Source of the DNA: Rhizobium sp. CF080
Lineage (GTDB): Bacteria; Pseudomonadota; Alphaproteobacteria; Rhizobiales; Rhizobiaceae
NCBI RefSeq assembly: GCF_000282095.2
Contig: NZ_AKKC02000004.1
Location: 1,240,001-1,304,000 of the forward strand
DNA length: 64,000 nt
Reading direction: 5' to 3'
Both the position numbers and the translations under genes were made by a program. Below the pieces are notes generated by a model, which worked only from the letters and a program-made list of their open reading frames with translations, was not told where the DNA came from and made no database searches. Below, piece by piece: positions 1 to 8,369 of the stretch (positions are counted from its first letter, which is position 1; every line of letters starts with the position of its first letter).

Positions 1-629
1 CGCAGTTCCTGGATTTCGCCGATGCCGATGTCGAGCGTGCCGTTCATCACGTTGAGCATCATGTCGCCACCGCCTTCATGGGTGACGATCGCGGCATTCA
101 CGCCGGCAGCGCGCTTCAGCTGTTCCGCCGCTTGCCGCTCCAGTGAAGCCGGGTTGGCGGCGCCCCACTTGCCGCGCTCCTTCTTCGCATGCTCGATGAC
201 GTCCTTCATGCTCTTGAACGGTCCGTCGGTGCGGGTGAAGACCACCTCGCTGTCGAGGAAGAAGTTCACGAGCGGCTGCATGTCCTTGTAAGTGCTCTGC
301 GGCTTGCTCATCAGCGACGTGTAGATATAGGTCGGCGTGGTAGCATAGAAGACGCTGCCATCAGCGGGAGCCGAAGCAACGCGAGCCATGGCCTTGGCTC
401 CGCTGCCGCCCTGCACGTTTTCGACCACGAAGGTGGCATTGATATATTTGCCGAGGTGCTTTGACATCTCGCGCAGGAAGACGTCGCTGCCGCCACCCGG
501 GCTCGAATGCGTGACCAATGTCACGACCTTGACCGGATAGGCGGCCGGCTCGGCGAAGGCCGGCGAGGAAAGCAGCGCCAAGGCGGCAAGCCCGGAGGCT
601 GCTTTCCCGATCATCTTGATAATGCTCAT
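1..629 (-). CDS. TctC/Bug-family tripartite tricarboxylate transporter substrate-binding protein (3' part cut by window edge)
   Basis: Periplasmic binding protein of a tripartite tricarboxylate transporter (TctC/Bug family), which captures a carboxylate for a TctA/TctB membrane pair not seen here. The reading frame translates to a signal peptide (about 26 residues, ending at SPAFA), then the family's N-terminal lobe: the YPVKVVTLVTHSSPGGGSD segment, VENVQGGSG, and a later GGGDMMLNVMNGTLDIG segment. About 209 codons are present and the gene runs off the left edge; Bug proteins are usually 300-330 residues. The ATG at 629 is preceded by a GGAGAGA ribosome binding site. It follows the MmgE/PrpD gene by 53 bp on the same strand, so it is probably the third gene of that operon. 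The family call is secure; the ligand is not known. Confidence 0.9.
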   Translation of the reverse strand, partial: MSIIKMIGKAASGLAALALLSSPAFAEPAAYPVKVVTLVTHSSPGGGSDVFLREMSKHLGKYINATFVVENVQGGSGAKAMARVASAPADGSVFYATTPTYIYTSLMSKPQSTYKDMQPLVNFFLDSEVVFTRTDGPFKSMKDVIEHAKKERGKWGAANPASLERQAAEQLKRAAGVNAAIVTHEGGGDMMLNVMNGTLDIGIGEIQEL

Positions 630-682
630 GTTCTCTCTCCCACTGTTTGCCGCTTCTCCCGAGCGGCGTTGTTTCGATCGAA

Positions 683-2119
683 TTATTCGGCTGCGATCTC
701 CTTAGCCGCATGCTCGTCCGCGCCGCTGATCAGCGACACCAGGCGCTTGACGTCGGCGCCCTTGTCGATGCCGCGCACGAGGGCGAGAAGCTCATCCTGG
801 CGAGCGCCATCGATGACGCCTTCGGCGCACATGCGGAACTTGGCATCCAGCCCGTCGTCGCTGATCGGATTGGACGGGCCGCCGCGATACCGTTCGTCCG
901 CCCATTGGACTAGCGTTCGGCCATCCTTGGTGACGACTTCGATGCGCGAGCGGATCTTGTCGTAACCTTGCGCGTCGATCTCGGGATCTTCGATGACGTC
1001 GGTACGCGCCTGCAGGTCCTGCATCGCTTCGCCCGCGACGAAGGCATCCTCGAATTCGTGATGGCTGGCGCGGCGGCACAGCACGATCATCGCCAGGAGC
1101 GCCGGCATCGAGAACTTGGCCTGCAGATGGTTCTTGGCAATCGGATAGCGGATCGGCTCGATGATGTTCTTGCCGGCGAAGAAGCGGATGCGCTCGACTT
1201 CCTCGGCTTTCAGGTCATGGTCGAGCACGAGCTTCACCATCGCATCCATGGACTGGTGCGTGAGGATGCCCGACGGATACGGCTTGACGCTGACACCCGG
1301 CGAAACGATCGTCAGCGGCGCGCCAAAACCGGCCTTCACCTTTTCCTCGTCGAAACCGTCGCCCATCACCGAGAAGAAGCCCCAGGCGCCGTCGAGCGCC
1401 GTCGGATCGGCGTCGAAGCCGCGGGCGGCGAGCAACGCCGCCGTGATGCCGTTCTCGCAGGCGCGGCCGACATGCATGGGCTTGGTCATCGTCCCAAAAT
1501 TGACGCGGATGCCGGCCGCAAAACTCGCCGCCATGCCGAGCGTGTAGGCAAGCTTTTCGCCCTTCAGGCCGAGCAGTTTGGCGGCGGCGACGGCCGCGCC
1601 GAACGTGCCGACCGTGCCGCTGGTATGATGCCCACGGCGATAGTGGCGCGGCTTCATCCATTCGGAAATCTTGCACTCGACCTCAAAGCCCACCTGGAAG
1701 GCGAGCATGATGTCGCGGCCGTCGACATTACCGAGCTGACTGCCGATTACCAAGGCGGCGGTCAGCGGCGGGACGGAAGGATGGGTCAAAAGCCCGTAGA
1801 CATGCGCCGGATCGTGCGAAACCTGCGTGTCGTCCCAATCGTGCGCGTGACCGGCAATCCCCCAGACACGGCCGGCAAGCGGCGCCGGCACCTTTGCTGC
1901 ACCGGCGCCCGGCAGCGGCGCATCGCCCCGGCCGCCCTGCGCCAGTGCATCCTCGACGAGGATGCGAACCGAGGGCTCGTGGCTGCCGGCGAGATAAAGG
2001 CCTACGGTATCGACCATGCAGCGACGGCCGATGGCCAGCGCCTCTTCAGGCAGGTCGGCATAGGTCGTTCGCTCGATGAAGCTTATGGCCTGGGCCGTGA
2101 TATTGCTTGTGGTCGTCAC
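683..2119 (-). CDS. MmgE/PrpD family protein (2-methylcitrate dehydratase-like)
   Basis: Cytoplasmic 478-residue protein of the MmgE/PrpD family, whose characterised members dehydrate 2-methylcitrate or decarboxylate cis-aconitate. Family hallmarks are visible: an N-terminal helical region, the AGHAHDWDDTQ segment (about residues 110-120), RGHHTSGTVGTFGAA (about 164-178), KPMHVGRACENG and a later VKPYPSGILTH loop. Full length for the family. The start codon is GTG at 2119 with GGGAG upstream. It sits between a GntR regulator (19 bp upstream) and a TctC binding protein (53 bp downstream), an arrangement that fits uptake and degradation of a branched or tricarboxylic acid. Family membership is clear; the specific substrate cannot be read from the sequence. 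Confidence 0.9.
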   Translation of the reverse strand: MTTTSNITAQAISFIERTTYADLPEEALAIGRRCMVDTVGLYLAGSHEPSVRILVEDALAQGGRGDAPLPGAGAAKVPAPLAGRVWGIAGHAHDWDDTQVSHDPAHVYGLLTHPSVPPLTAALVIGSQLGNVDGRDIMLAFQVGFEVECKISEWMKPRHYRRGHHTSGTVGTFGAAVAAAKLLGLKGEKLAYTLGMAASFAAGIRVNFGTMTKPMHVGRACENGITAALLAARGFDADPTALDGAWGFFSVMGDGFDEEKVKAGFGAPLTIVSPGVSVKPYPSGILTHQSMDAMVKLVLDHDLKAEEVERIRFFAGKNIIEPIRYPIAKNHLQAKFSMPALLAMIVLCRRASHHEFEDAFVAGEAMQDLQARTDVIEDPEIDAQGYDKIRSRIEVVTKDGRTLVQWADERYRGGPSNPISDDGLDAKFRMCAEGVIDGARQDELLALVRGIDKGADVKRLVSLISGADEHAAKEIAAE

Positions 2120-2138
2120 GCGTTTGGTCTCCCTGAGA

Positions 2139-2810
2139 TTATTTTAGATCTGTGACGGTTGCCATAAGCCGTTCCTTGGCGGCTTCGACGTGTCGTGTAT
2201 GAGTGGCAAGTGCGCGAGCCGGATCGCGTGCGATAATCGCCTCGGCCATCGCATGGTGCTCGATATGAGAGGCCTGCATGGATTCCCGGTGCATGAGGCT
2301 GCGGGCGCGGTAGAGGCGCAGCTGCTTGACCAGGCCGAGATATTGCTGCGCCAGCGACGCATTTCGGCCGCCGGCGACGATAAATTCGTGGAATTCGAAG
2401 TTGATTTTCACGTAGCTTTCGAAGTCGTCCGAAGCAACTGCGGCATCCATGTCCGCGATGAAGGACTTGAGCTTTTCGATCCCCTCCTCGGTGATCCGCT
2501 CGGCGAGCAGTTTGCCGGCAAGGCCGAAAAGCGCCGCACGTACGTCATAGACATCGCAGGCCTGCTCGGCGCTCAGTTGCCGCACGAAGAAGCCCCGGTT
2601 CGGAACCTGCTCCACGAGGCCGGAAGAGTCCATCGAACGGAGCGCCTCCCGGATCGGTCCACGGCTTATGCCGAAACGAAGGGCGAGTTCCTTCTCGTTG
2701 ATACGGTCGCCGGGAGCAAACTCACCGCTCAAGATGACGCGTTCAATCTCCTGCTCCAGCACCATGGGCAGCGATTGCGAACGCAGGATTTCGACGGCGC
2801 TCAAGGTCAT
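2139..2810 (-). CDS. GntR family transcriptional regulator, FCD (FadR) subfamily
   Basis: Cytoplasmic DNA-binding repressor of 223 residues. An N-terminal winged helix-turn-helix (about residues 15-78, including NEKELALRFGISRGPIREALR) is followed by an all-helical FCD effector domain (about 85-215). The FCD metal/ligand His positions are plausible in NFEFHEF, ASHIEHHAM and ATHTRHVEA. It is the first gene of a run with the MmgE/PrpD and TctC genes, so it probably senses their substrate or a breakdown product. A 16-bp inverted repeat 40 bp upstream of its start (2850-2865) looks like its own operator. Domain assignment is firm, effector unknown. Confidence 0.93.
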   Translation of the reverse strand: MTLSAVEILRSQSLPMVLEQEIERVILSGEFAPGDRINEKELALRFGISRGPIREALRSMDSSGLVEQVPNRGFFVRQLSAEQACDVYDVRAALFGLAGKLLAERITEEGIEKLKSFIADMDAAVASDDFESYVKINFEFHEFIVAGGRNASLAQQYLGLVKQLRLYRARSLMHRESMQASHIEHHAMAEAIIARDPARALATHTRHVEAAKERLMATVTDLK

Positions 2811-2849
2811 CTTTTTTCCTCCATGCCACAGATGTCACATGCAGAATGT

Positions 2850-2865
2850 AAATTGTCAACAATTT
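2850..2865. promoter_or_regulatory. Inverted repeat, candidate operator of the adjacent GntR regulator
   Basis: A perfect 7-bp inverted repeat with a 2-bp spacer (AAATTGT-CA-ACAATTT) lies 40 bp upstream of the GntR start. Its core TTGT-nn-ACAA matches the short GT-nn-AC type of palindrome bound by FCD/GntR regulators. Placement suggests autoregulation and control of the MmgE/PrpD operon. The function is inference. Confidence 0.5.
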
Positions 2866-3047
2866 TCACTGAAGAAAACGGCCGCTTCTGTGCTGCCGTG
2901 GATGTGGCGTTGCAGGCCATATCAGGCGAAGCGACTCTAATTCAGGGCGGACGCTCTTTTGAGAGCAGTCATAGCCGCTTGCGCGGTCTGGCTTTCGCAG
3001 CGATCATTGAAACACAGTCCGCGTGATGCCTGGGTCTGGGGCAACTC

Positions 3048-4019
3048 CTATTCGCATTTTACACCCGGCCGATAGATCTGATTGAGCAGGCTGCCACTGT
3101 TGCCGCCGACCTCGGTCCCTCCGCCCGTGACATAGATCAGACCCTCGGCGAAAGTGGCCCCGGTGACGCCATGGACCGGGATAGGCATATTGGGCAGTTT
3201 CGACCAGGAATCATTGCGCGGGTCGTAAATGTCGTGATCGGGAAAGACGCCGGCTTCCTCCTCGCCACCCCAGACATGCACACAACCATAGGTGATGGCG
3301 CTGTTGATGCCGCTGCGTGGCTTCAGCATTGGCGCGGCAACGGTCCATTGCCGCGTAGCCGGATCGTAGACCTCGTGGGCCGCCGTCTTATCGCTCATGA
3401 AGCCGCCGCCTAGCCGTCCGCCGAAAACGTGGATCTTGCCGTCAATCATTTCCGCCGAGATGTGGTTACGCTGGGTCGGCAGATCAGGCAATCGCTCCCA
3501 GGTATCCGTTCGAGGATCGTAGACCGCAAAATCGTGGCCGCGCGGCGGGCGGCCGCCGACCACGTAGATTTTTCCCTCGTGGACCGCCGCCGCTCCGGCG
3601 CTGCGCTTGGTCGGCATGCGCGCCCGCTCCTCCCAGCGCGCATTGGCTCCTTGCCGTGTATCGAGGGAATAGACCGCGTCGACATAGGCCGTCTGCGGAT
3701 CGGTCTGGCCGCCAAACAGGTATATGACGTCGCCATAAGCTGCCGCCATGCCGTGATTGTTGACCTCGGGCAGATCGGGGCCACGCGTCCAGGCGTCGCC
3801 GGCTATGTCGTAGACCTGGACTGTCTTCACGCTCACCCGGCCGGCCGGATAGCCCCCCAGCACATAGATCTTGCCGTTGGCGCTGGTGAGCGTGAACTCG
3901 GAATTCGGCGCAAGAAGCGGTGCCCTGCGGCCCCAATTCCCGAGAGCCGGATCGGCTTGGGCCCAGGCGGCGGCGCTGAGGCCGACGGCGAAGCCGGCCG
4001 CGATCAATCCCTTCAGCAT
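3048..4019 (-). CDS. Secreted Kelch-repeat protein
   Basis: A 323-residue exported protein. A signal peptide (about residues 1-20, ending AAWAQA) is followed by five to six Kelch repeats that should fold as a beta-propeller; the repeats are seen as spaced units such as GKIYVLGGYPAG, DVIYLFGGQTD, GKIYVVGGRPP, GKIHVFGGRLGG, GCVHVWGGEEEA and GLIYVTGGGTE, each followed by a YDP.TD.W element. Kelch propellers bind proteins or sugars, and periplasmic relatives include N-acetylneuraminate epimerase, but there is no specific sign of that activity. GGGAG precedes the ATG. It is the last gene of a three-gene run with a multi-pass membrane protein (30 bp upstream) and a cupredoxin-like protein. Fold is sure, role unknown. 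Confidence 0.85.
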   Translation of the reverse strand: MLKGLIAAGFAVGLSAAAWAQADPALGNWGRRAPLLAPNSEFTLTSANGKIYVLGGYPAGRVSVKTVQVYDIAGDAWTRGPDLPEVNNHGMAAAYGDVIYLFGGQTDPQTAYVDAVYSLDTRQGANARWEERARMPTKRSAGAAAVHEGKIYVVGGRPPRGHDFAVYDPRTDTWERLPDLPTQRNHISAEMIDGKIHVFGGRLGGGFMSDKTAAHEVYDPATRQWTVAAPMLKPRSGINSAITYGCVHVWGGEEEAGVFPDHDIYDPRNDSWSKLPNMPIPVHGVTGATFAEGLIYVTGGGTEVGGNSGSLLNQIYRPGVKCE

Positions 4020-4049
4020 TGGTGTCTCCCATATCGATGGCGGCGGCGA

Positions 4050-5450
4050 TCATACCTCAACCACCGGCTGCGACAATATCCATAGGCTGAGCATCGTGTA
4101 GGCGACCATGAGAATGAGCATCGGCGCCTGGCTTGCGACGGCAGTCACCCGGCTCGAATTGTTGCGCATGGCCTCCATGTGGGCGAGCATCACCGCGGCT
4201 GCATGCCCCAGCACGATGGCGAACACCGCAAACAACCAGACGAAACGCATTCCGATGACGCCGACGTCGATCATGGTGCCGCGGGTGCCAAACAAGTTCC
4301 AGCCGAGATTGAGTGGATCGGACAAGAGCGGCCACACTGCCTGTCCCTGGATCAGAAGATACGAGAGGTAGTGCGCGAGGTGATAGCCGATCGCAATCGG
4401 CACGAGCGAAAACACATAACGCCTTGCCGTGTAGCCCGTAGGTTCGCCGGTGATCCGTCCGACGAGGCCGCAGGCCGCGAGATAGACCGCGGCAAACACG
4501 AGCGGCGTCGCCAAGAGGCCAAGGGTTTTGACGAGGCTGTCCGCTGCGGTGTAGCCGATCCTCGCGACGATCCCAACGTCGTACAAGAAGCGCATCGTCA
4601 GGCCGGCCACGGTGTCCCAGAAAGGTGTCTCGCCAATACCGTCGAACGACACGGTAGCGAGCACGACAATCACGAAAGCCGCGGCGGCGGGAGTCGGCAG
4701 CCTCGCGTCACTCAAACCTGCTCCGAACGGTCGGATGACGAGGGCGCCGCCCTTGACATCAAGCGCAGCAAACCGTGCGATCAGGCCGAAGAAGACCGCG
4801 AAGGGATCAGCCTTTGCGCACCAGACCTCTACGCCGAAGAGCGCCATGCCTGTCCAGGTGACGAGCGAGTAGCCGAGAATCAGGGTCGCGAGTTTGTACG
4901 GCACCGCGTTTTCGGTCCAGGCGACCTCGCACCATGCGAATGAGAGAAAGAGGAACACGGCCGGCCACGCCTCGGCGCCGCGAGGCCAACCGAGCGGTGC
5001 ACGGTGTCTCGGAAACATTCTCGCGACAGCACGCCAGGGATCGATGAGCGGCCAAACGTTGCCGATGAGCGCGCTGACAAAGGTAATGCCGACCCACCAG
5101 ATGACCCAGACGCTGACCGGCAGGAGATTGCTGTCCCAGTCGTCCTGCGCACCGAAAAAGCCTGCGACGAGAAGCAGGAGGAACAGGGCGATTGCGACCC
5201 CGCCAAGGCCGTGTCGCACAACGTTCACCAGCGACGGCGGCAGCGGGAGTCTTAGGTGCGCACTGGGCTTAGCGCGGCCGCCGAGAACAAGTGCGGCGGC
5301 GAGGAAGGAGAGAGCCACCGCCGCGCCGGCCCCGGCGATATAGTGCCAGAGCGGTAACGGCAGGTCGTAGCGTTGGGCGAATGCGTGAGCGTCAGCGTCG
5401 GAGGTGACGAGGAAGAGGAAGAGACCGGTAAGGCGCCAACAGCCGTTCAC
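4050..5450 (-). CDS. Conserved multi-pass membrane protein, function unknown
   Basis: A 466-residue integral membrane protein with about ten or more hydrophobic helices (for example AGAGAAVALSFLAAALVL, GVAIALFLLLLVAGFFG, MRFVWLFAVFAIVLGHAAA) and Trp-rich loops (DPWRAVARMF). The N-terminus starts with a signal-like segment followed by SDADAHAFAQRYDLPLPLWHY. I do not recognise a named family. Its start overlaps the stop of the cupredoxin-like gene by 4 bp, and the Kelch gene follows 30 bp downstream, so the three are probably co-translated and act together at the inner membrane/periplasm. No catalytic motif stands out. Confidence 0.75.
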   Translation of the reverse strand: MNGCWRLTGLFLFLVTSDADAHAFAQRYDLPLPLWHYIAGAGAAVALSFLAAALVLGGRAKPSAHLRLPLPPSLVNVVRHGLGGVAIALFLLLLVAGFFGAQDDWDSNLLPVSVWVIWWVGITFVSALIGNVWPLIDPWRAVARMFPRHRAPLGWPRGAEAWPAVFLFLSFAWCEVAWTENAVPYKLATLILGYSLVTWTGMALFGVEVWCAKADPFAVFFGLIARFAALDVKGGALVIRPFGAGLSDARLPTPAAAAFVIVVLATVSFDGIGETPFWDTVAGLTMRFLYDVGIVARIGYTAADSLVKTLGLLATPLVFAAVYLAACGLVGRITGEPTGYTARRYVFSLVPIAIGYHLAHYLSYLLIQGQAVWPLLSDPLNLGWNLFGTRGTMIDVGVIGMRFVWLFAVFAIVLGHAAAVMLAHMEAMRNNSSRVTAVASQAPMLILMVAYTMLSLWILSQPVVEV

Positions 5451-5905
5451 TTTGGGTGCATCTCGATATAGAGAACGACCCGGTGGCGACCATCAGCGTC
5501 ATGGGTTTCGACCGGGAAGCGTCCCGCTGCACGCGCCTCAAAGGCCATGGCTGCGTTACGTTCCGGTCCGACATGCGCCTCAATATCGTATCCGTGAAGA
5601 TGCAGCACCATATCGCGATCGCTCGTCCACCGAAGCTCGATGGTGTCACCCTGTGCAAGAACAAGCGTTGGCGCATGGCCCGATGGCGCCGACAGAGCTT
5701 CACCGCGCGCCACACCGTCCACCAGCGAAATTTCGGCAGTGTGCAGCTCCCCGCCCCACGCCGAGAGTGCCCTCGCGAGCAGAACAAGGTTCACGGCCAC
5801 TCCGAGAATGATCCGGCGGGTCACGGGCCGCCCTCTGCCAGTTGCCTTGATCTGCGACGGATGCGGCACCTGCAGCAACATGAGATCCAACCTCTCCGCC
5901 TCCAC
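5447..5905 (-). CDS. Cupredoxin-like exported protein (start uncertain)
   Basis: A 152-residue frame; a GTG at 5824 (starting VTRRIILGV) would give a 125-residue protein with the hydrophobic export segment at its N-terminus, and is the more natural start. The body resembles a small cupredoxin beta-sandwich: GDTIELRWTSDRDMVLHLHG then YDIEAHVGPE and a C-terminal GRFPVETHDADGRHRV segment. The Cys that normally completes a type 1 copper site is absent, so any metal binding would rely on His and Met. It overlaps the downstream membrane-protein gene by 4 bp (ATGA). Fold assignment is from motif spacing and is moderately sure. Confidence 0.65.
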   Translation of the reverse strand: MEAERLDLMLLQVPHPSQIKATGRGRPVTRRIILGVAVNLVLLARALSAWGGELHTAEISLVDGVARGEALSAPSGHAPTLVLAQGDTIELRWTSDRDMVLHLHGYDIEAHVGPERNAAMAFEARAAGRFPVETHDADGRHRVVLYIEMHPK

Positions 5906-6226
5906 ACTTACTTATTCTGCTGTAACAGCCAGTCCCGTAATCCGGCAATCGTGTAGGCTATCGACCGGGTGGGCGCGATCACCCTTCTGTCCATGGACAT
6001 CCCGCGTCTGGGCCGATGGCGGCGGCGAACGGCGGTGCGGGTCGAGAAACGTCGCAGACATCGATAACATCCGAATGCGGGCGCCCTTTTCGGAGCCTCC
6101 GCGCCGCTTGAAAGGCCTATGAAAGCGCCTACCAGGGATCGACGTGTGACGGCAACGGCCTCGAGCGTCGTCGCAATCATATCAAGGCGACGATGGCTTT
6201 GTCACCGGCCCTGGCTCTGCCACGCC
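5906..6226. other. Intergenic region without a recognised gene
   Basis: About 320 bp between the cupredoxin-like gene (start) and the upstream binding-protein gene (end), both on the minus strand. It should hold the promoter of the cupredoxin-membrane-Kelch operon. Open frames here do not resemble any protein I know, and I see no strong palindrome. Confidence 0.5.
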
Positions 6227-7243
6227 CTAGCCGAGAAGTTTTGCCGCCTCTCGGGCCATCGACATGTCGGCTATCTCTGGGATTGGACGCTTCCGCTTCG
6301 AACTGCCGAGGCCGATGAACATGTCCTGCAGGTAGTCGATGCCGCCGTCACTGATCGACAGATCCTTGGAATAGGGCCGCTGCGTCTGGTTAAAGTCCCA
6401 AATTGCCTGCGCCGAGGCTTCATCGAACTTTTTCTGAGCGCTCTTGCGAGCGGTGAAGAAGGCGACGCGCGCTTCGGGTGTCATCAGGTAGTCGTACAGG
6501 GCGCCATAGGCAGCCATCACCGCTATCAACCCCTCGCGCTTGCCCTGAATCGCGGTGTCGGACGCATAGGCGGTCTGAAAGGTGTATTTCGGCAGCGCCT
6601 CCCACATGTTGCCCTCGCGGAGCACGATCAGGCCGTCCTTGTCGTTCAGATGCGAGATGCTCGAACAGCAGGCTTCAGCCTCGCCCTTGACCACCGCCTG
6701 ATAGGCTTGATCGTTGCTCCCTTTGTCGACGAAATTCACCTCGCCGGCATCGATACCCTTTTCCTTCATGAGCTGCAGCATCAGCGCATGCAGCAAGCCC
6801 ATCTTCGGACCCACCGCGACTGTCTTGCCCCTGAGGTCGGCAAGCGTCTTAATCACGTCGGGCTTCGCGTAGATCGTCAACGCGGTCTTTTCCATTCCGG
6901 CGCCGACGATCTTGACCCTGGCGCCCTGCTCGATCCGCGGAAGCACCATGTTATAACCTGAAACCATGCAGACATCACCCGATCCTGCGGCAATTGCGTC
7001 GAAAGGGCCGGTGGCACCGGGGGATTCAAGGATCAGCGCATCGGCGCCGAATTTATTGAAATAGCCCTGCTGGTCCATCAGGGTGTTCAGCGTCGTATTT
7101 TCCAGGCCCGGGTTGCTGACGATCTTGATCTGGGTTGCCGCCGCCCGCGCGATATGCGGCGCCGCAAGTCCGCTCGCGGTCAGGCTCAGCCCCGCAAGGC
7201 CGACGTTGCGCAAGAAGCTGCGACGGTTGAACGTTTGGGTCAT
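6227..7243 (-). CDS. NitT/TauT-type ABC transporter substrate-binding protein, Tat-exported
   Basis: A 338-residue periplasmic binding protein of the SsuA/THI5-like (NMT1) family. The N-terminus MTQTFNRRSFLRNVG is a Tat signal (NRRSFLR) with cleavage near HIARA. Body segments typical of the family: IKIVSNPGLENTTLNTLMDQQGYFNKFG, AIAAGSGDVCMVSG, ADLRGKTVAVGPKMG and a late GKREGLIAVMAAY. The ATG at 7243 has an excellent GGAGGAG site; a longer frame from 7390 is less likely. No cognate permease or ATPase gene is adjacent, so it is an orphan here. Ligands of relatives include sulfonates, nitrate, pyrimidine precursors and aromatic acids; this one is not assignable. Confidence 0.87.
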   Translation of the reverse strand: MTQTFNRRSFLRNVGLAGLSLTASGLAAPHIARAAATQIKIVSNPGLENTTLNTLMDQQGYFNKFGADALILESPGATGPFDAIAAGSGDVCMVSGYNMVLPRIEQGARVKIVGAGMEKTALTIYAKPDVIKTLADLRGKTVAVGPKMGLLHALMLQLMKEKGIDAGEVNFVDKGSNDQAYQAVVKGEAEACCSSISHLNDKDGLIVLREGNMWEALPKYTFQTAYASDTAIQGKREGLIAVMAAYGALYDYLMTPEARVAFFTARKSAQKKFDEASAQAIWDFNQTQRPYSKDLSISDGGIDYLQDMFIGLGSSKRKRPIPEIADMSMAREAAKLLG

Positions 7244-7399
7244 TGGCAATCTCCTCCTCGGCCGCTCGCTATCCAGGAACACCTCCGGCGATGGCTTCGA
7301 CAGCCTCATCCCAAGCCGCCCGCCGCGCCAATTCAAAATTGCACTGAGGAGATTGATTGTTTTGCCTGCGCCCCGGCGTTGGCCACGCATCCGTTGACC

Positions 7400-7900
7400 T
7401 CACTTTTCAACGTTGTTGCTGGCATTTCCGACGTCAAAAGGATCGGACCGGAATTCGGTATCAACGATCACCGCGGCCAGATAGCAGCTGCGAACCACCA
7501 GAAGCGAGAAGAAGGCTATTGCAGTACACATTAGCAGATACCGCCTGAGCTGTGATCGCTTTGGCAAGGTTCTTGCGAATGTGGTGACCACATGTCGGAT
7601 AAACCGCCCGAGTGCCACCAACAGAAACAAGGCAAGTATGACGTATCCGCTCAACGACGCGGCGCTCATCAGCCAGACGCTCAAAAGGCATACTCCGAAG
7701 AAAGCCTGTTCCTGCTTGGGCGCCGCGATCTGCCACAGGTCACGTATACGAAGGCCTTCAACCGATTGCCGGTCCATGGCACTCGATTTCGCTGGCCTTT
7801 TGTCTCCTGACGGAATGACTACGAACAAGGCTCGGACAGGGGCGCACTTTCGGCGAGGCGACGTCGCTGCAAATATTTGAGGCTTCTCAGGATTGAACAT
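7400..7900 (-). CDS. Small membrane protein of unknown function
   Basis: A 166-residue protein with a hydrophilic N-terminal part (about residues 1-60) and three probable membrane helices: about 66-82 (AFFGVCLLSVWLMSA), 86-98 (YVILALFLLVALG) and 121-142 (YLLMCTAIAFFSLLVVRSCYL). No family recognised. The start at 7900 is supported by a GGAGG site 8 nt upstream and lies inside the last codons of the preceding gene (14-bp overlap), so the two are likely translationally coupled. A second ATG at 7777 would leave the membrane part intact. Confidence 0.55.
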   Translation of the reverse strand: MFNPEKPQIFAATSPRRKCAPVRALFVVIPSGDKRPAKSSAMDRQSVEGLRIRDLWQIAAPKQEQAFFGVCLLSVWLMSAASLSGYVILALFLLVALGRFIRHVVTTFARTLPKRSQLRRYLLMCTAIAFFSLLVVRSCYLAAVIVDTEFRSDPFDVGNASNNVEK

Positions 7901-8369
7901 CTTTCAATCCTCCGCGATCGCGGCTCAGGCCCATCATGTTCTTTGCTCTGGCCCACCACCGGAATAGCCTGTCGTCTCCTCGTAAACTCACGGTTCTTAC
8001 CGGCTCGACACCCACCTGATCGCGTCTCGCTGAGACCGGTCGAGCAAGGAAATCGATCCGTTCCATAAATGCCCTGCTGTCGAACTTTTTGGGCGTGGAA
8101 AGGAAGCCGCCGCCCGAAGGCGTCGCATGGAAAAAAACCTCAAGATTGACCACGGGTATTGAACGGATGTTGCGCAAGAGCGCGATATGCAGGCGCGTCG
8201 TGACAACAAAGGCGTAACAATCAGAGCGTAGCGCGTCGAAAACCTCCGGCACCGTTGATACCGCAGCCGACACATATCCCCGCTCTGCCAGTTTTGCGAC
8301 AAGTACGTGCGCTACTTCCTGAGGCAGAAAAACGAGGATTTTCCTCGGAATGATGGCTTCTATGGACAC
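7887..8369 (-). CDS. Degenerate receiver-like protein of unknown function
   Basis: A 160-residue cytoplasmic protein. Residues about 8-85 follow the alternating beta/alpha pattern of a response-regulator receiver domain (KILVFLPQEVAHVLVAKLAE, then VFDALRSDCYAFVVTTRLH, then SIPVVNLEVFFH), but the acidic pocket and the phosphorylated Asp are not present, so it would not accept phosphate. Later residues (FDSRAFMERIDFLARP) match the position of the last receiver helix. It overlaps the downstream membrane-protein gene by 14 bp. The receiver resemblance is my reading and needs profile searching; function unknown. Confidence 0.5.
   Translation of the reverse strand: MSIEAIIPRKILVFLPQEVAHVLVAKLAERGYVSAAVSTVPEVFDALRSDCYAFVVTTRLHIALLRNIRSIPVVNLEVFFHATPSGGGFLSTPKKFDSRAFMERIDFLARPVSARRDQVGVEPVRTVSLRGDDRLFRWWARAKNMMGLSRDRGGLKDVQS

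Noticed and set aside
968..2155. Long plus-strand frame opposite the MmgE/PrpD gene
   Set aside because: His/Arg/Gly-rich translation without known motifs; mirror of a high-GC gene with clear family features on the minus strand.
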